Source of the DNA: an uncultured Pelagibacteraceae bacterium
GTDB taxonomy: Bacteria; Pseudomonadota; Alphaproteobacteria; Pelagibacterales; Pelagibacteraceae
Reading direction: 5' to 3'
Assembly: GCA_902552985.1 (NCBI GenBank)
Contig: CACDII010000004.1
Location: 66,540 to 130,539, forward strand
Length of the DNA stretch: 64,000 nt
Below the pieces are notes generated by a model. It was not told the origin of the DNA. It saw only the letters and a list, made by a program, of their open reading frames with translations, and made no database searches. Both the position numbers and the translations under genes were made by a program. Shown piece by piece: positions 26,941 through 35,796 of this stretch; position 1 is the stretch's first letter; each line of letters begins with the position of its first letter.

Positions 26941-27597
26941 TTAAATTTTAAAGTTTTTTTTTATAAATTTCAAAGCTAAACTTGAAGCTTCAACTGAAAT
27001 ATGATGGCCGCAATTTTTAATCATATTTGCTTCTACAGGAATATTATTTCTAACTAAAAAATCCTTTGCCTCCAATAAATTTGTTGAATTAACTATTTCA
27101 TCTTGATCTCCATGTATTAGAAGAATTTTAGTTTTTGATTTTAATCTTTTTAAAAGATTATTTTTATTTATAATTTTTCCAGAAAAACCTACTACAGAAC
27201 TAAAACTTTCATCATGAGTTAAACCTAAATTTATGGAAAGCATACTTCCTTGACTAAATCCGCATAAACAAATTTGATGGTTTTCTAGTTTATATTCTAA
27301 TTTTATTTCTTCTATAAATTGATTAAGTTTTTTTTCTGCAGTAATAGATTGATCTAATATATACTCGTGATCGTCTTTGGTTAGATCAAACCATTGAAAA
27401 CCACTAGGATTTATTTCACACGGTTCGTGACCATCTGGACACAAAAAAATAGTATTCGGAAGAAATCTCTGCCAACTAAGAGTGAGGGCGCTTATATCGT
27501 TTCCATCACCACCATATCCATGCAGTAAAATTACTGCATTATTAATTGAGATATTTTTCTCTGGACTTATAATCTTTGTATTAAGACAAAATGTCAT
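26941..27597 (-). CDS. Phospholipase/carboxylesterase-type alpha/beta hydrolase
   Basis: Cytoplasmic esterase, 218 residues from the ATG at 27597 (MTFCLNTKIISPEKN). The strand-loop AVILLHGYGGDGNDI, nucleophile elbow GFSQGS, Asp in HGDQDEIV and His in NCGHHIS make up the catalytic triad in family order. A longer reading to 27741 would add a hydrophobic stretch overlapping argH on the other strand and is not supported. Substrate unknown. Divergent from argH with a 43-base gap. Confidence 0.85.
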   Translation of the reverse strand: MTFCLNTKIISPEKNISINNAVILLHGYGGDGNDISALTLSWQRFLPNTIFLCPDGHEPCEINPSGFQWFDLTKDDHEYILDQSITAEKKLNQFIEEIKLEYKLENHQICLCGFSQGSMLSINLGLTHDESFSSVVGFSGKIINKNNLLKRLKSKTKILLIHGDQDEIVNSTNLLEAKDFLVRNNIPVEANMIKNCGHHISVEASSLALKFIKKNFKI

Positions 27598-27640
27598 ATT
27601 TTTATAAAAATTTAATAACAAATGAGTATAGTTAAATAAC

Positions 27641-29035
27641 ATGAGTAAAAATAAAAACAAACAAACAATATGGAATGTAAGAATTAAGGGTAATACCTCT
27701 AAATTATTCGAGAAAGTTGGAAGTTCTATAGATATAGACAAAAAACTTTATAAAGAAGACATAACCTGCTCAATAGTTCATGTTGAAATGTTATTTAGAC
27801 AAAAGATTATTTCATTTAAAATAAAAAATAAAATTATTTATGGTTTAAATAAAATTGAAAAAGAAATAGTTAAAAATAAATTTCAATACCAAAAAAAATA
27901 CGAAGATATTCATATGAATATTGAAAAAAGATTATTTGAAATAATAGGCGATGATGCTGGATATGTTCATACCGCAAGATCAAGAAATGATCAAATTATA
28001 ACAGATTTTAAAAAATGGCTAATAAAATCAACAAATGAAATTAATAAAAATTTAGACAATATTATTAAAACAATCTTAAAAGTTGCTGAAAAAAATATAG
28101 AAACAATAATGCCAGGGTTCACGCATTTAAAAAATGCCCAAGCAGTTTCTTTTGCACATTACTTAATGGCATATATTGAAATGTTTAAAAGAGATAAAGC
28201 GAGATTTCTAAATAATTTAAAAAGTTTACAAGAAAACCCTCTTGGCGTAGCAGCGTTAACCGGAACATCATTTAATATAGATAGACATTTTACAACAAAA
28301 AAATTAGGATTTATAAAACCGACAAGTAATTCAATTGATACAGTTGCAGATAGAGATTTTGTTCTAGATTTTTTATATAGTGTATCAGTATGTTCTTTAC
28401 ATATATCTAGAATAGCAGAAGAGTTTATAATTTGGAATTCTGATGGATTTAATTTAATTAATCTTTCAAATAAAGTTGTAACTGGATCTTCAATAATGCC
28501 TCAGAAAAAAAATCCCGACTTATTAGAATACTTAAGAGGTAAATCTGGTACATCCTTCGGAAATTTATTTTCTATGTTAACAATATTGAAAGGACTTCCT
28601 TTATCATATTTTAAAGACCTACAAGATGACAAAGAAATAGTTTTTAAATCAAATGAAACTCTTAATAACTGTATTCTAATACTAAACGAAGTTTTAAAAA
28701 ATTTTACTCCAAATAAAAATAAAATGCTAGAGCTAGCTAATTCAGGTTACATAACTGCTACCGATCTTGCCGATTATCTTGTTAAAAATAATAATATGTC
28801 ATTTAGAAAAGCTTACCAGGTAACTGCTTCTATAGTTAACTATGCAGAAAAAAATAAAAAAAAATTAAATGAATTAAGTATTATTGAATTAAACAAAATA
28901 GAAAAAAAACTTTCAAACGATGTATTAAAGGTTTTTAACTTAAAATACTCAGTAAATTCAAAAAAATCATATGGTGGAACATCTTTTGATAATATTAAAA
29001 AAATGATAACTAAATATAAAAAGGAATTAAAATGA
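27641..29035 (+). CDS. argH: Argininosuccinate lyase
   Basis: Last step of arginine synthesis: cleaves argininosuccinate to arginine and fumarate. Landmarks are DDAGYVHTARSRNDQI near 107, PGFTHLKNAQAVSFAHYL near 155, and the fumarase/lyase signature GSSIMPQKKNPD near 280. Length 464 is normal. Its stop overlaps the start of the small lipoprotein gene (ATGA), which in turn overlaps lysA. Confidence 0.96.
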   Translation: MSKNKNKQTIWNVRIKGNTSKLFEKVGSSIDIDKKLYKEDITCSIVHVEMLFRQKIISFKIKNKIIYGLNKIEKEIVKNKFQYQKKYEDIHMNIEKRLFEIIGDDAGYVHTARSRNDQIITDFKKWLIKSTNEINKNLDNIIKTILKVAEKNIETIMPGFTHLKNAQAVSFAHYLMAYIEMFKRDKARFLNNLKSLQENPLGVAALTGTSFNIDRHFTTKKLGFIKPTSNSIDTVADRDFVLDFLYSVSVCSLHISRIAEEFIIWNSDGFNLINLSNKVVTGSSIMPQKKNPDLLEYLRGKSGTSFGNLFSMLTILKGLPLSYFKDLQDDKEIVFKSNETLNNCILILNEVLKNFTPNKNKMLELANSGYITATDLADYLVKNNNMSFRKAYQVTASIVNYAEKNKKKLNELSIIELNKIEKKLSNDVLKVFNLKYSVNSKKSYGGTSFDNIKKMITKYKKELK

Positions 29036-29142
29036 AAAAAACTACATTATTAATTTTATTGATATTTTTGGCAATTTCTTGTGGAAAAAAAGCAGACCCA
29101 GAATACAAAGCTAAAAATAATATCATGATAGTATACAATTAA
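29032..29142 (+). CDS. Small lipoprotein, LptM (YifL)-like
   Basis: 36 residues. A basic N-terminus and hydrophobic core end in lipobox LAISC with Cys17, followed by GKKADPEYK. Gene order argH - lipoprotein - lysA, together with CGKK right after the lipid-modified Cys, matches the position and start of the LptM family, which assists the LPS translocon LptDE. It overlaps both neighbours by a few bases (ATGA and TAATG), which strongly supports it as translated. Assignment to LptM rests on synteny and the lipobox region only. Confidence 0.75.
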   Translation: MKKTTLLILLIFLAISCGKKADPEYKAKNNIMIVYN

Positions 29143-30356
29143 TGAACTATATTGGTAAAAATTTTTCAATTGAAAAAGTAAGTGCTAAAACTTTAGCAAA
29201 GAAATATCCTACTCCTATTTATTGCTACTCATATAAGAAGCTAAAAAAAAATATTTTAAATTTAAAAAAAAACTTTAAATCTTTTAATCCGTTATTATGC
29301 TTTTCAGTAAAATCAAATGCTAATTTAAATCTATTAAAAGAAATAAAAAAATTAGGATGTGGAGCAGATGTTGTTTCAATTGGTGAATTAATGATAGCTC
29401 TCAAAGCGGGGATAAAACCTAGTAAAATTGTTTTTTCTGGAGTTGGCAAAACCTCAAATGAAATAAAATATGCAATTGAAAAAAATATTTTGTTAATTAA
29501 TGCAGAATCAAAAAGTGAAATAATTGAAATTGAAAAAATTGCTAAATCAAAAAAAAAAGTAGTAGATATTGGAATTAGATTAAATCCAGATATAGATGCT
29601 AAAACACTTAACCAAATATCAACAGGGAAAAAAGAAAATAAATTTGGTGTTGTAGAAAAAATTTTTTTAGAAATAACACATTTTATTAAAAACTCTAAAC
29701 ATCTTAAACTTAAATGTTTAAGTGTTCACATTGGAAGTCAAATTCTTAACCACAAACCTTATGAAAAAATGTTAAAAATTATTGATAAAATAATAAAAAA
29801 AACACATCACAATTTTGAGTATGTAGATTTAGGTGGAGGCATGGGAATACCTTATGAGAACAATATAAAAAAATTAAGTTATAAAAAATATAGTCATGCA
29901 ATCAATAAATTTTTAAAAAATTATAAGACAAAAATTATTTTAGAGCCTGGAAGATCAATTATTGGAAATGCATCAGTATTAATTTCAAAAATAATTTATA
30001 TAAAAAAGGCAAAAAATAAAAATTTTATAATATTAGATGCGGGCATGAATGATTTAATGAGACCTTCGCTATACGGTTCCAAACATCATATAATCCCAGC
30101 AATAAAAAAAGGGAAAGTTATAAAACAAATCCTCGAATTTGTTGGTCCAATTTGTGAAAGTACAGATAAGTTTTTAACTTTAAAAAAGTTTCAAAAATTA
30201 AAAGAAAAAGATTTAGTAGTAATTTGCGATGTTGGCGCCTACGGTATGTCTTTAAGTTCAAATTACAATTTAAGGCCAAAACCAATAGAAATTTTAGTTA
30301 AAGGATCAAGAATTAATATTATAAAAAAAAGACAAAACATAAAAGATCTAATTTAA
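29142..30356 (+). CDS. lysA: Diaminopimelate decarboxylase
   Basis: Converts meso-diaminopimelate to lysine with pyridoxal phosphate. The PLP lysine is in CFSVKSNANLNLLKEI near residue 60; HIGSQI near 200, DLGGGMGIPY near 230, EPGRSIIGNA near 268, CESTDKF near 338 and DVGAYGMSLSSNYN near 367 follow in family order. 404 residues, normal length. It starts inside the stop codon of the preceding lipoprotein. Confidence 0.96.
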   Translation: MNYIGKNFSIEKVSAKTLAKKYPTPIYCYSYKKLKKNILNLKKNFKSFNPLLCFSVKSNANLNLLKEIKKLGCGADVVSIGELMIALKAGIKPSKIVFSGVGKTSNEIKYAIEKNILLINAESKSEIIEIEKIAKSKKKVVDIGIRLNPDIDAKTLNQISTGKKENKFGVVEKIFLEITHFIKNSKHLKLKCLSVHIGSQILNHKPYEKMLKIIDKIIKKTHHNFEYVDLGGGMGIPYENNIKKLSYKKYSHAINKFLKNYKTKIILEPGRSIIGNASVLISKIIYIKKAKNKNFIILDAGMNDLMRPSLYGSKHHIIPAIKKGKVIKQILEFVGPICESTDKFLTLKKFQKLKEKDLVVICDVGAYGMSLSSNYNLRPKPIEILVKGSRINIIKKRQNIKDLI

Positions 30357-30368
30357 CTTTTTTTTTAA

Positions 30369-31070
30369 ATGATACGAAATTTTTTATTTTCATTCTTCTT
30401 CTTTACGGGAATTATTTTAATTTCTATTATTTTTATACCTTCATTTTTTCTGCCACAAAAAATTGTTTTATTTGGTGGAAAAGTTATGGGTCATTGGTCA
30501 GCATTCTGTTTACGTTTTTTTTTATCTACAAAAATAATTATAAAGGGAAGAGAAAATATTATAACAGACAAAAAATTTTTTATAGCATCTTCACACCAAT
30601 CAATGTTTGAGACATTTTATTTGCAAACAATTTTTAATTCACCAGTATTTATATTAAAAAATGAATTGCTTAAAATTCCTATATTTGGTTGGTATTTAAA
30701 AAAAATTGGATCAATATCTATAGTAAGAAATAAAACTACTAAAAATAATCTTGGATTTTTTGATCAAATTTTTGAGTTAATTAATAAATCGAACAGACCC
30801 TTAATAATCTTTCCCCAAGGCACAAGACTGCCTCCTGAGGACAGAAGTTCATTTAAAAAGGGAGCTAGTAAGATCTATGATAAATTAAAAATACAATGTC
30901 AACCTGTTGCAATAAACTCTGGATATACTTGGCCTAAACATGGTCTAAAAAAAGCAAATTTAAATTTAACGATTTCAATTTTAAAACCAATTGATGAAGG
31001 AATGAATAAAGAAGAATTTTTAAGTATACTTGAAGAAAATATTTATTCTGAATTAAATAAATTAAATTAG
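30369..31070 (+). CDS. plsC: 1-acyl-glycerol-3-phosphate acyltransferase
   Basis: Adds the second acyl chain to make phosphatidic acid. Residues near 75 read SSHQSMFET, the HX4D/E catalytic motif with Glu instead of Asp, as is common in alphaproteobacterial relatives; FPQGTRLPP near 155 is the FPEGTR-type phosphate-binding motif. An N-terminal membrane segment is present; 233 residues. Follows lysA by 12 bases and converges on dnaN with a four-base overlap. Confidence 0.9.
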   Translation: MIRNFLFSFFFFTGIILISIIFIPSFFLPQKIVLFGGKVMGHWSAFCLRFFLSTKIIIKGRENIITDKKFFIASSHQSMFETFYLQTIFNSPVFILKNELLKIPIFGWYLKKIGSISIVRNKTTKNNLGFFDQIFELINKSNRPLIIFPQGTRLPPEDRSSFKKGASKIYDKLKIQCQPVAINSGYTWPKHGLKKANLNLTISILKPIDEGMNKEEFLSILEENIYSELNKLN

Positions 31071-32179
31071 CCTTTCATTGGCATTATTACATAAATACTA
31101 TCAAAATCAGATGGATCTTTAATTAATGCTGGTGATCCAGTATCATTAAAAAATATTTCTATTTTATCTCCACTCAGCTGGGAGGCTACATCTATTAAAT
31201 ATTTTGAATTAAAACTTATATCTAAATCATGATCAAATTTTACATTTAAACTTTCATTTCCGTCACCACTATTAGCATTATTAACAGAGAGATTTAATAT
31301 ATCTTTTGTTAAATTAAATTTTACACCATCTTTCTTATCAAATGATACAGAGGCTACTCTATCAACTGAGTCCAAAAAAAGTTTCAAATCTGCTTCTAGT
31401 TTTTTTTTATTATTTTTAGGTATTACTTGGACATAATTTGGAAATTTACCATCTATTAATTTTGAAATTAAAATACTGTTATTCAATTCAAACTTAATTT
31501 TAGATTTGATATTAGAAATTTTAACATCTCCATCATAATCTTCTAGAAGTGAACATAACTGAAATATAGTTTTCTTTGGTAAGATAATGGGATCAAAATC
31601 TATTTTTTCATTAAGCCTTAGTTTTGATATTGACATTCTATGACTATCAGTTGCAACCGCAGTTAAAAATACTTTATCTTCAATTTGTGTTTGGTGAAAA
31701 AAAATTCCACTTAAATAATGTCTAGTTTCGTCATTTGATACTGAAAATTTACACTTATTTAGTAATTTTAGTAATTGTTTGGATTGTATAGAAAATTCAT
31801 TTTGATTAAAATTTTCATCCGTTAATGGGAATTCTGAAGCGTTTATACAATTTAAATGGAATACTGATTTTTCAGACTCTAATTGTAATTTGCTTTCACT
31901 GCTTAAAGATAAATTTATTTTTTTCCCAGAAGAAAATTTTCGTATAATATCATACATAATAGAAGATGTTGTGGTAGTTTTTCCATCTTGCAATATTTCA
32001 ACATTATTTATTTCTTGGATAAAAATTAAATCCAGATCCGTAGCAGTTATAGTAAGTTTTGAATTACTGGCGTCTAAAAGTATGTTCGACAAAATTGGCA
32101 ACGTACTTCTTTTTTCTATTACACCTTGGCAATAATTTAGAGACTTTTGAAGATCTTGCTGGTTAACATTAAACTTCAT
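31067..32179 (-). CDS. dnaN: DNA polymerase III beta sliding clamp
   Basis: Ring-shaped processivity clamp, 370 residues in three similar domains (MKFNVNQQDLQKSLNYCQGVIEKRSTLPILSNIL at the start, AVATDSHRMSIS in the middle, and the C-terminal YVIMPMKG that closes the family). Starts 11 bases inside the 3' end of dnaA, so the two form an operon. No recF or gyrB follows; the next gene is the convergent plsC. Confidence 0.97.
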   Translation of the reverse strand: MKFNVNQQDLQKSLNYCQGVIEKRSTLPILSNILLDASNSKLTITATDLDLIFIQEINNVEILQDGKTTTTSSIMYDIIRKFSSGKKINLSLSSESKLQLESEKSVFHLNCINASEFPLTDENFNQNEFSIQSKQLLKLLNKCKFSVSNDETRHYLSGIFFHQTQIEDKVFLTAVATDSHRMSISKLRLNEKIDFDPIILPKKTIFQLCSLLEDYDGDVKISNIKSKIKFELNNSILISKLIDGKFPNYVQVIPKNNKKKLEADLKLFLDSVDRVASVSFDKKDGVKFNLTKDILNLSVNNANSGDGNESLNVKFDHDLDISFNSKYLIDVASQLSGDKIEIFFNDTGSPALIKDPSDFDSIYVIMPMKG

Positions 32180-33611
32180 TTTCTTTGCTATACAGAATTT
32201 TGTTTTTCAAGTTGTCGATATTAGAATTAAATTCAGGATTTAATTTTTTTAATTTCTCTACAGTTCTTACCGAGTGTATTATCGTTGTGTGATCTCTATT
32301 TGAAAATTCGCGACCAATTTCTGGTAATGATTTTGATGTAAGAATTTTTGTTAAATAAATAGCAGTTTGTCTAGGTCTTACTAGATACCTTGACCTTCGA
32401 GAAGATAACATTTCATTTTTGCTAATTTTAAAATATTTACAAACTATTGACTGAATTAAATCAATTGAAACTTTATTTTCTGAAAAATTTAGAAGATCTT
32501 TTAAAATAATTTTAATATCTGATATACTTGTTTTTTTGTTGTAAATCCTGGAAAATGAAGCAATTCTATTTACAGCACCTATTAATTCCCTAATGCTGTT
32601 TTTAATTTCTTGACTAACAAATTTTATAATTTCTTCAGAAACTTTAATTTCATTAGAATAAAAAATGTTTAACTCTTCAATTTTGCTTTTTACTATTTTA
32701 TATCTAAGTTCATAGTCTGGTTTTTGAATATCAATAACTAAACCCCCAGAAAATCTTGATTTTATTCTCTCTTGAATTCTAGACAATTTATTTGGAGCTC
32801 TGTCAGCTGATACAATAACTTGAGAACCCTTATCTAATAAAGCATTAAATGTATGAAAAAACTCTTCTTGCATAGCTTCTTTACCATTCATAAATTGTAT
32901 ATCATCGATTAACAGAACATCAGTATTTCTAAAATATTCCTTAAACTTTACCATTTCATTTGATTTTATTGATTTTACAAATTGATACATAAATCTCTCT
33001 GCTGAAATAAACATTACTTTGTTTTTATCTTTTAAACTTAATCCAATAGCATTTAATAGGTGAGTTTTACCCATTCCCACACCGCCATAAACGTATAAGG
33101 GATTGTAATGTGAAATATTCTCAATAACTTTTTTTGAAGCTTCAAGAGCAAGCTTGTTACTTGGACCAATTAAAAAATTTTCAAATTTTTTGTTTGGATC
33201 TATTCTGTTGTACTGTAAGTAGCTATCTTTTATAAAAGAGACATTTTCATTTTTATACTTTGCAACTTGCTCCTCATCTTTTGAATTTTGTATTAAGTTC
33301 CCATCATTTTTTTCAAAAACTTTTAACTCTATTCTGTTAATTCTTTTTTTATGATTCTTGATTATTTGCAATATTTGGTCCAAATATCTCGATGTTATCC
33401 AATCTCTAATAAATCTGGTAGATACTGACAGTAATACGTAGTCATTAAATTCATCAACAAAATTTAATTTTCTTAACCAACTTTCATATATATCGTTTCC
33501 AAGTTTGTTTTTCATTTCCAACTGGATAACGCTCCAATCAATACTATCCTGTTGAATTTCTTTTTTTTGCTTTAAAATATTTTTATTATTCATGTTGTGA
33601 AAGAATTCCAA
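32169..33611 (-). CDS. dnaA: Chromosomal replication initiator DnaA
   Basis: Binds and opens the origin. Domain I (WSVIQLEMKNKLGNDIYESWL) is near 25, the AAA+ Walker A GGVGMGKTHLLNAIG near 176, Walker B VLLIDDIQFM near 238, and the DNA-binding domain IV signature RDHTTIIHSVRTV near 443. The start at 33611 gives 480 residues; an internal ATG at 33593 (MNNKNILKQKK) is equally plausible. The upstream gap 33612-33880 is very AT-rich with repeats. The rpsT-dnaA adjacency is usual in alphaproteobacteria. Confidence 0.96.
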   Translation of the reverse strand: MEFFHNMNNKNILKQKKEIQQDSIDWSVIQLEMKNKLGNDIYESWLRKLNFVDEFNDYVLLSVSTRFIRDWITSRYLDQILQIIKNHKKRINRIELKVFEKNDGNLIQNSKDEEQVAKYKNENVSFIKDSYLQYNRIDPNKKFENFLIGPSNKLALEASKKVIENISHYNPLYVYGGVGMGKTHLLNAIGLSLKDKNKVMFISAERFMYQFVKSIKSNEMVKFKEYFRNTDVLLIDDIQFMNGKEAMQEEFFHTFNALLDKGSQVIVSADRAPNKLSRIQERIKSRFSGGLVIDIQKPDYELRYKIVKSKIEELNIFYSNEIKVSEEIIKFVSQEIKNSIRELIGAVNRIASFSRIYNKKTSISDIKIILKDLLNFSENKVSIDLIQSIVCKYFKISKNEMLSSRRSRYLVRPRQTAIYLTKILTSKSLPEIGREFSNRDHTTIIHSVRTVEKLKKLNPEFNSNIDNLKNKILYSKENEV

Positions 33612-33880
33612 TTAAGACTATAATGAAATTAAAGCAATAAAAATTTTTTGAAATTAAAAAAAAAATAAAATCTATAAGTGAATAATTAAATTACTCAACC
33701 TAACAATGTATTTAATTTAAATTAAAAAATAAAATCTAAGAGTGAAAAATTATAATTAAAAAAAAATTAAAAAAATTTAGTCTATATGTAGTATTTTTTT
33801 AAAAATAAAAATTATATTTGGTATAAATACTTTTGGTTGTAAGTTTTACGGTGAATTATAACAACTCTTAGTAGTTTAAA
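33612..33880. other. AT-rich repeat region between dnaA and rpsT (possible origin)
   Basis: 269 bases, roughly 85-90 percent A+T, with no frame of note. A 25-base segment of pattern AATAAAATCTANNAGTGAA occurs at 33664-33688 and again at 33728-33752, and CTAAGAGT of the second copy recurs inverted at 33864-33871. I see no perfect TTATCCACA DnaA box. The content fits an unwinding region or simply the dnaA promoter; the dnaA side of alphaproteobacterial chromosomes is not always the origin. Confidence 0.35.
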
Positions 33881-34141
33881 TTATAACGCGTTAATTTTTT
33901 TTGTAATTCTTGAAATATTTCTTGACGCGTTTTGCCTTTTTATAATGCCAGTTTTTGCAACTTTCATTAATTCTGAATTTAATTTAGGTAAAAAATCCAA
34001 AGCTTCTTTTTTTTTCTTTGATTCTATTATTGAATTCATTTTTTTAATTGCATTTTTAAATCTACTTTTTCTAGATTTATTAACTAAAGTTTGCCTCGAA
34101 ATTCTTCTAATTCTTTTAATAGCTGATTTTGTATTTGCCAT
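33881..34141 (-). CDS. rpsT: 30S ribosomal protein S20
   Basis: 86 residues beginning MANTKSAIKRIRRISRQ and ending RNISRITKKINAL, a Lys/Arg-rich helical protein that binds 16S rRNA; standard S20. It has its own consensus-like promoter, so close that the transcript would begin about four bases before the ATG. Confidence 0.96.
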   Translation of the reverse strand: MANTKSAIKRIRRISRQTLVNKSRKSRFKNAIKKMNSIIESKKKKEALDFLPKLNSELMKVAKTGIIKRQNASRNISRITKKINAL

Positions 34142-34151
34142 ACGCGCCGAC

Positions 34152-34180
34152 TATATAGCTTGCAAATTATTAAGGGTCAA
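34152..34180 (-). promoter_or_regulatory. Predicted sigma-70 promoter of rpsT
   Basis: The minus strand reads TTGACC (34175-34180), 17 bases, TATATA (34152-34157), then only 10 bases to the ATG. The expected transcription start would leave a leader of about four nucleotides, so rpsT may be read from a nearly leaderless mRNA. Confidence 0.6.
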
Positions 34181-34192
34181 CACAATAATTAA

Positions 34193-35053
34193 CTATTTTT
34201 GACAATAATTACATAGAAACGCAGATCTATTAGAAATGATAATTCTTCTAATCACTCCTCTACAATTTTTTTTTAGACAATTTTTATTTTCTCTTTCGTA
34301 CACTTTGAATTCTTTTTGAAATGTTCCTAAATTACCCTTGATATTTTTGAAATTTTTAATGCTTGAGCCTCCTCTCTTTATTGCTTTATTTAAAACCTTT
34401 TTTGAAAATTTAATAATATTCCTTATTTCATTTATTTTAAGTTTTTTTCCAATTTTTTTTGGATTTATTTTTGAACAAAATAAAATTTCATTTGCATATA
34501 TGTTTCCAATGCCTGAAACAAAAGTTTGGTCTAGAAGTAAATTTTTTATATTTTTTTTTTTATTTTTTAATTTTCTTTTTAAGTAATTTAAATCGAATTT
34601 AGAACTCAATACTTCAGGACCGTAATTTTTGAAAAAAAAATTTAGTTCCTTTTTTGAAAAAAAAAATTTAAAGAATCCAAATCTTCTTGGATCGTTATAA
34701 ACTAGTTTAAATTTAGGAAAAAATATTATTACATGATTATGTTTTTTTGGAAGACTTCTTGAACTATAAAAACTTAAATTTGTATAATCATTTTTATTTT
34801 TTTTTAGTAAATGCAACGTACCTGACATTCCAAAATGAATTATTAAAAATTCTTCTTTTTCAAAATGAATTATTAGATATTTAAATTTTCTACTAACTTT
34901 AATTATTTTTTTATTTTTTATTAAGTTTTTTAAATTATTCTGTATTTTAAACCTTAATTTTCTATTTTTTATTAATACATCATTAATTTTTTGGAAAAGT
35001 ATACTTCTTTCAACCGATTGTTTTACTATTTCTACTTCTGGCAATTCTGGCAT
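34193..35053 (-). CDS. mutM: Formamidopyrimidine-DNA glycosylase (Fpg/MutM)
   Basis: Removes 8-oxoguanine and other oxidised bases. The protein begins MPELPEVE, with Pro1 and Glu2 after Met removal as catalytic residues; a conserved Lys near 56 follows. The C-terminal zinc finger has Cys in CLKKNC and CNYCQK, the first pair spaced by four residues rather than two. 286 residues, normal. Divergent from ubiE. Confidence 0.95.
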   Translation of the reverse strand: MPELPEVEIVKQSVERSILFQKINDVLIKNRKLRFKIQNNLKNLIKNKKIIKVSRKFKYLIIHFEKEEFLIIHFGMSGTLHLLKKNKNDYTNLSFYSSRSLPKKHNHVIIFFPKFKLVYNDPRRFGFFKFFFSKKELNFFFKNYGPEVLSSKFDLNYLKRKLKNKKKNIKNLLLDQTFVSGIGNIYANEILFCSKINPKKIGKKLKINEIRNIIKFSKKVLNKAIKRGGSSIKNFKNIKGNLGTFQKEFKVYERENKNCLKKNCRGVIRRIIISNRSAFLCNYCQK

Positions 35054-35091
35054 TTGAGACTATATTATTAAAATAAATAAGAAATTATATT

Positions 35092-35796
35092 ATGCAACAA
35101 AATCTGCAACAAAACAAAGGGTTGGTACAAAATGTATTTAATAGCGTTTTTGATAAATACGATTTGATGAATGACCTAATGTCTTTTGGAATCCATAGAC
35201 TTTGGAAAAAAGAATTAATTTACATGATGAACCCAATTTATAAACAAAAATTAATTGATGTTGGAAGCGGAACAGGGGATGTTGCTAAATTATATTCTGA
35301 AGCAACAAAAAATAACTCAGAAATATTATGCATTGATCCAAACATTAAAATGATCGGAAATGGGAAAAAAAAACTTCAAAAATATAAAAATATTAGATGG
35401 AAAAAAAGTTCTGCTGAAAAATTGAGTGTAAATAATAATTTATTCGACTTTTATACAATTAGTTTTGGCTTAAGAAATACTAAAAATTTAAATAAAAGTA
35501 TTTCCGAAGCTTATAGAGTTTTGAAAAAAGGTGGTAGATTTTTGTGCTTAGAATTTTCAAAAATAGAAAATTCAAATTTAAATTTTTTATATAAAAAATA
35601 CTCTAAAATTATTCCACTGCTCGGTAATTTAGTCGTTGGTGATAAAAAACCTTATGAATATTTATTAAAAAGTATCGATGAATTTCCAAATCAACACCAA
35701 TTATTAGAAATTATGAAAAAAAATGGATTTAAAAACTGTCATTACAGAAATTTAAGTGGCGGCATAGTTGCCATTCATTCTGGTTGGAAAATTTAA
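35092..35796 (+). CDS. ubiE: Ubiquinone/menaquinone C-methyltransferase UbiE
   Basis: SAM-dependent methyltransferase of ubiquinone synthesis. VFDKYDLMNDLMSFGIHRLWK near residue 20 and the SAM motif LIDVGSGTGDVAKL near 60 are family marks, with LKKGGRFLCLEFSK near 145. 234 residues. The stop overlaps the start of ubiB by one base (TAATG). Confidence 0.95.
   Translation: MQQNLQQNKGLVQNVFNSVFDKYDLMNDLMSFGIHRLWKKELIYMMNPIYKQKLIDVGSGTGDVAKLYSEATKNNSEILCIDPNIKMIGNGKKKLQKYKNIRWKKSSAEKLSVNNNLFDFYTISFGLRNTKNLNKSISEAYRVLKKGGRFLCLEFSKIENSNLNFLYKKYSKIIPLLGNLVVGDKKPYEYLLKSIDEFPNQHQLLEIMKKNGFKNCHYRNLSGGIVAIHSGWKI

Noticed and set aside
26928-26951. A/T-only inverted repeat near the esterase stop
   Set aside because: No G-C pairs and expected by chance in DNA of this composition.
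27598-27741. Hydrophobic N-terminal extension of the esterase
   Set aside because: It overlaps argH coding sequence on the opposite strand, and the esterase core begins right after the ATG at 27597.
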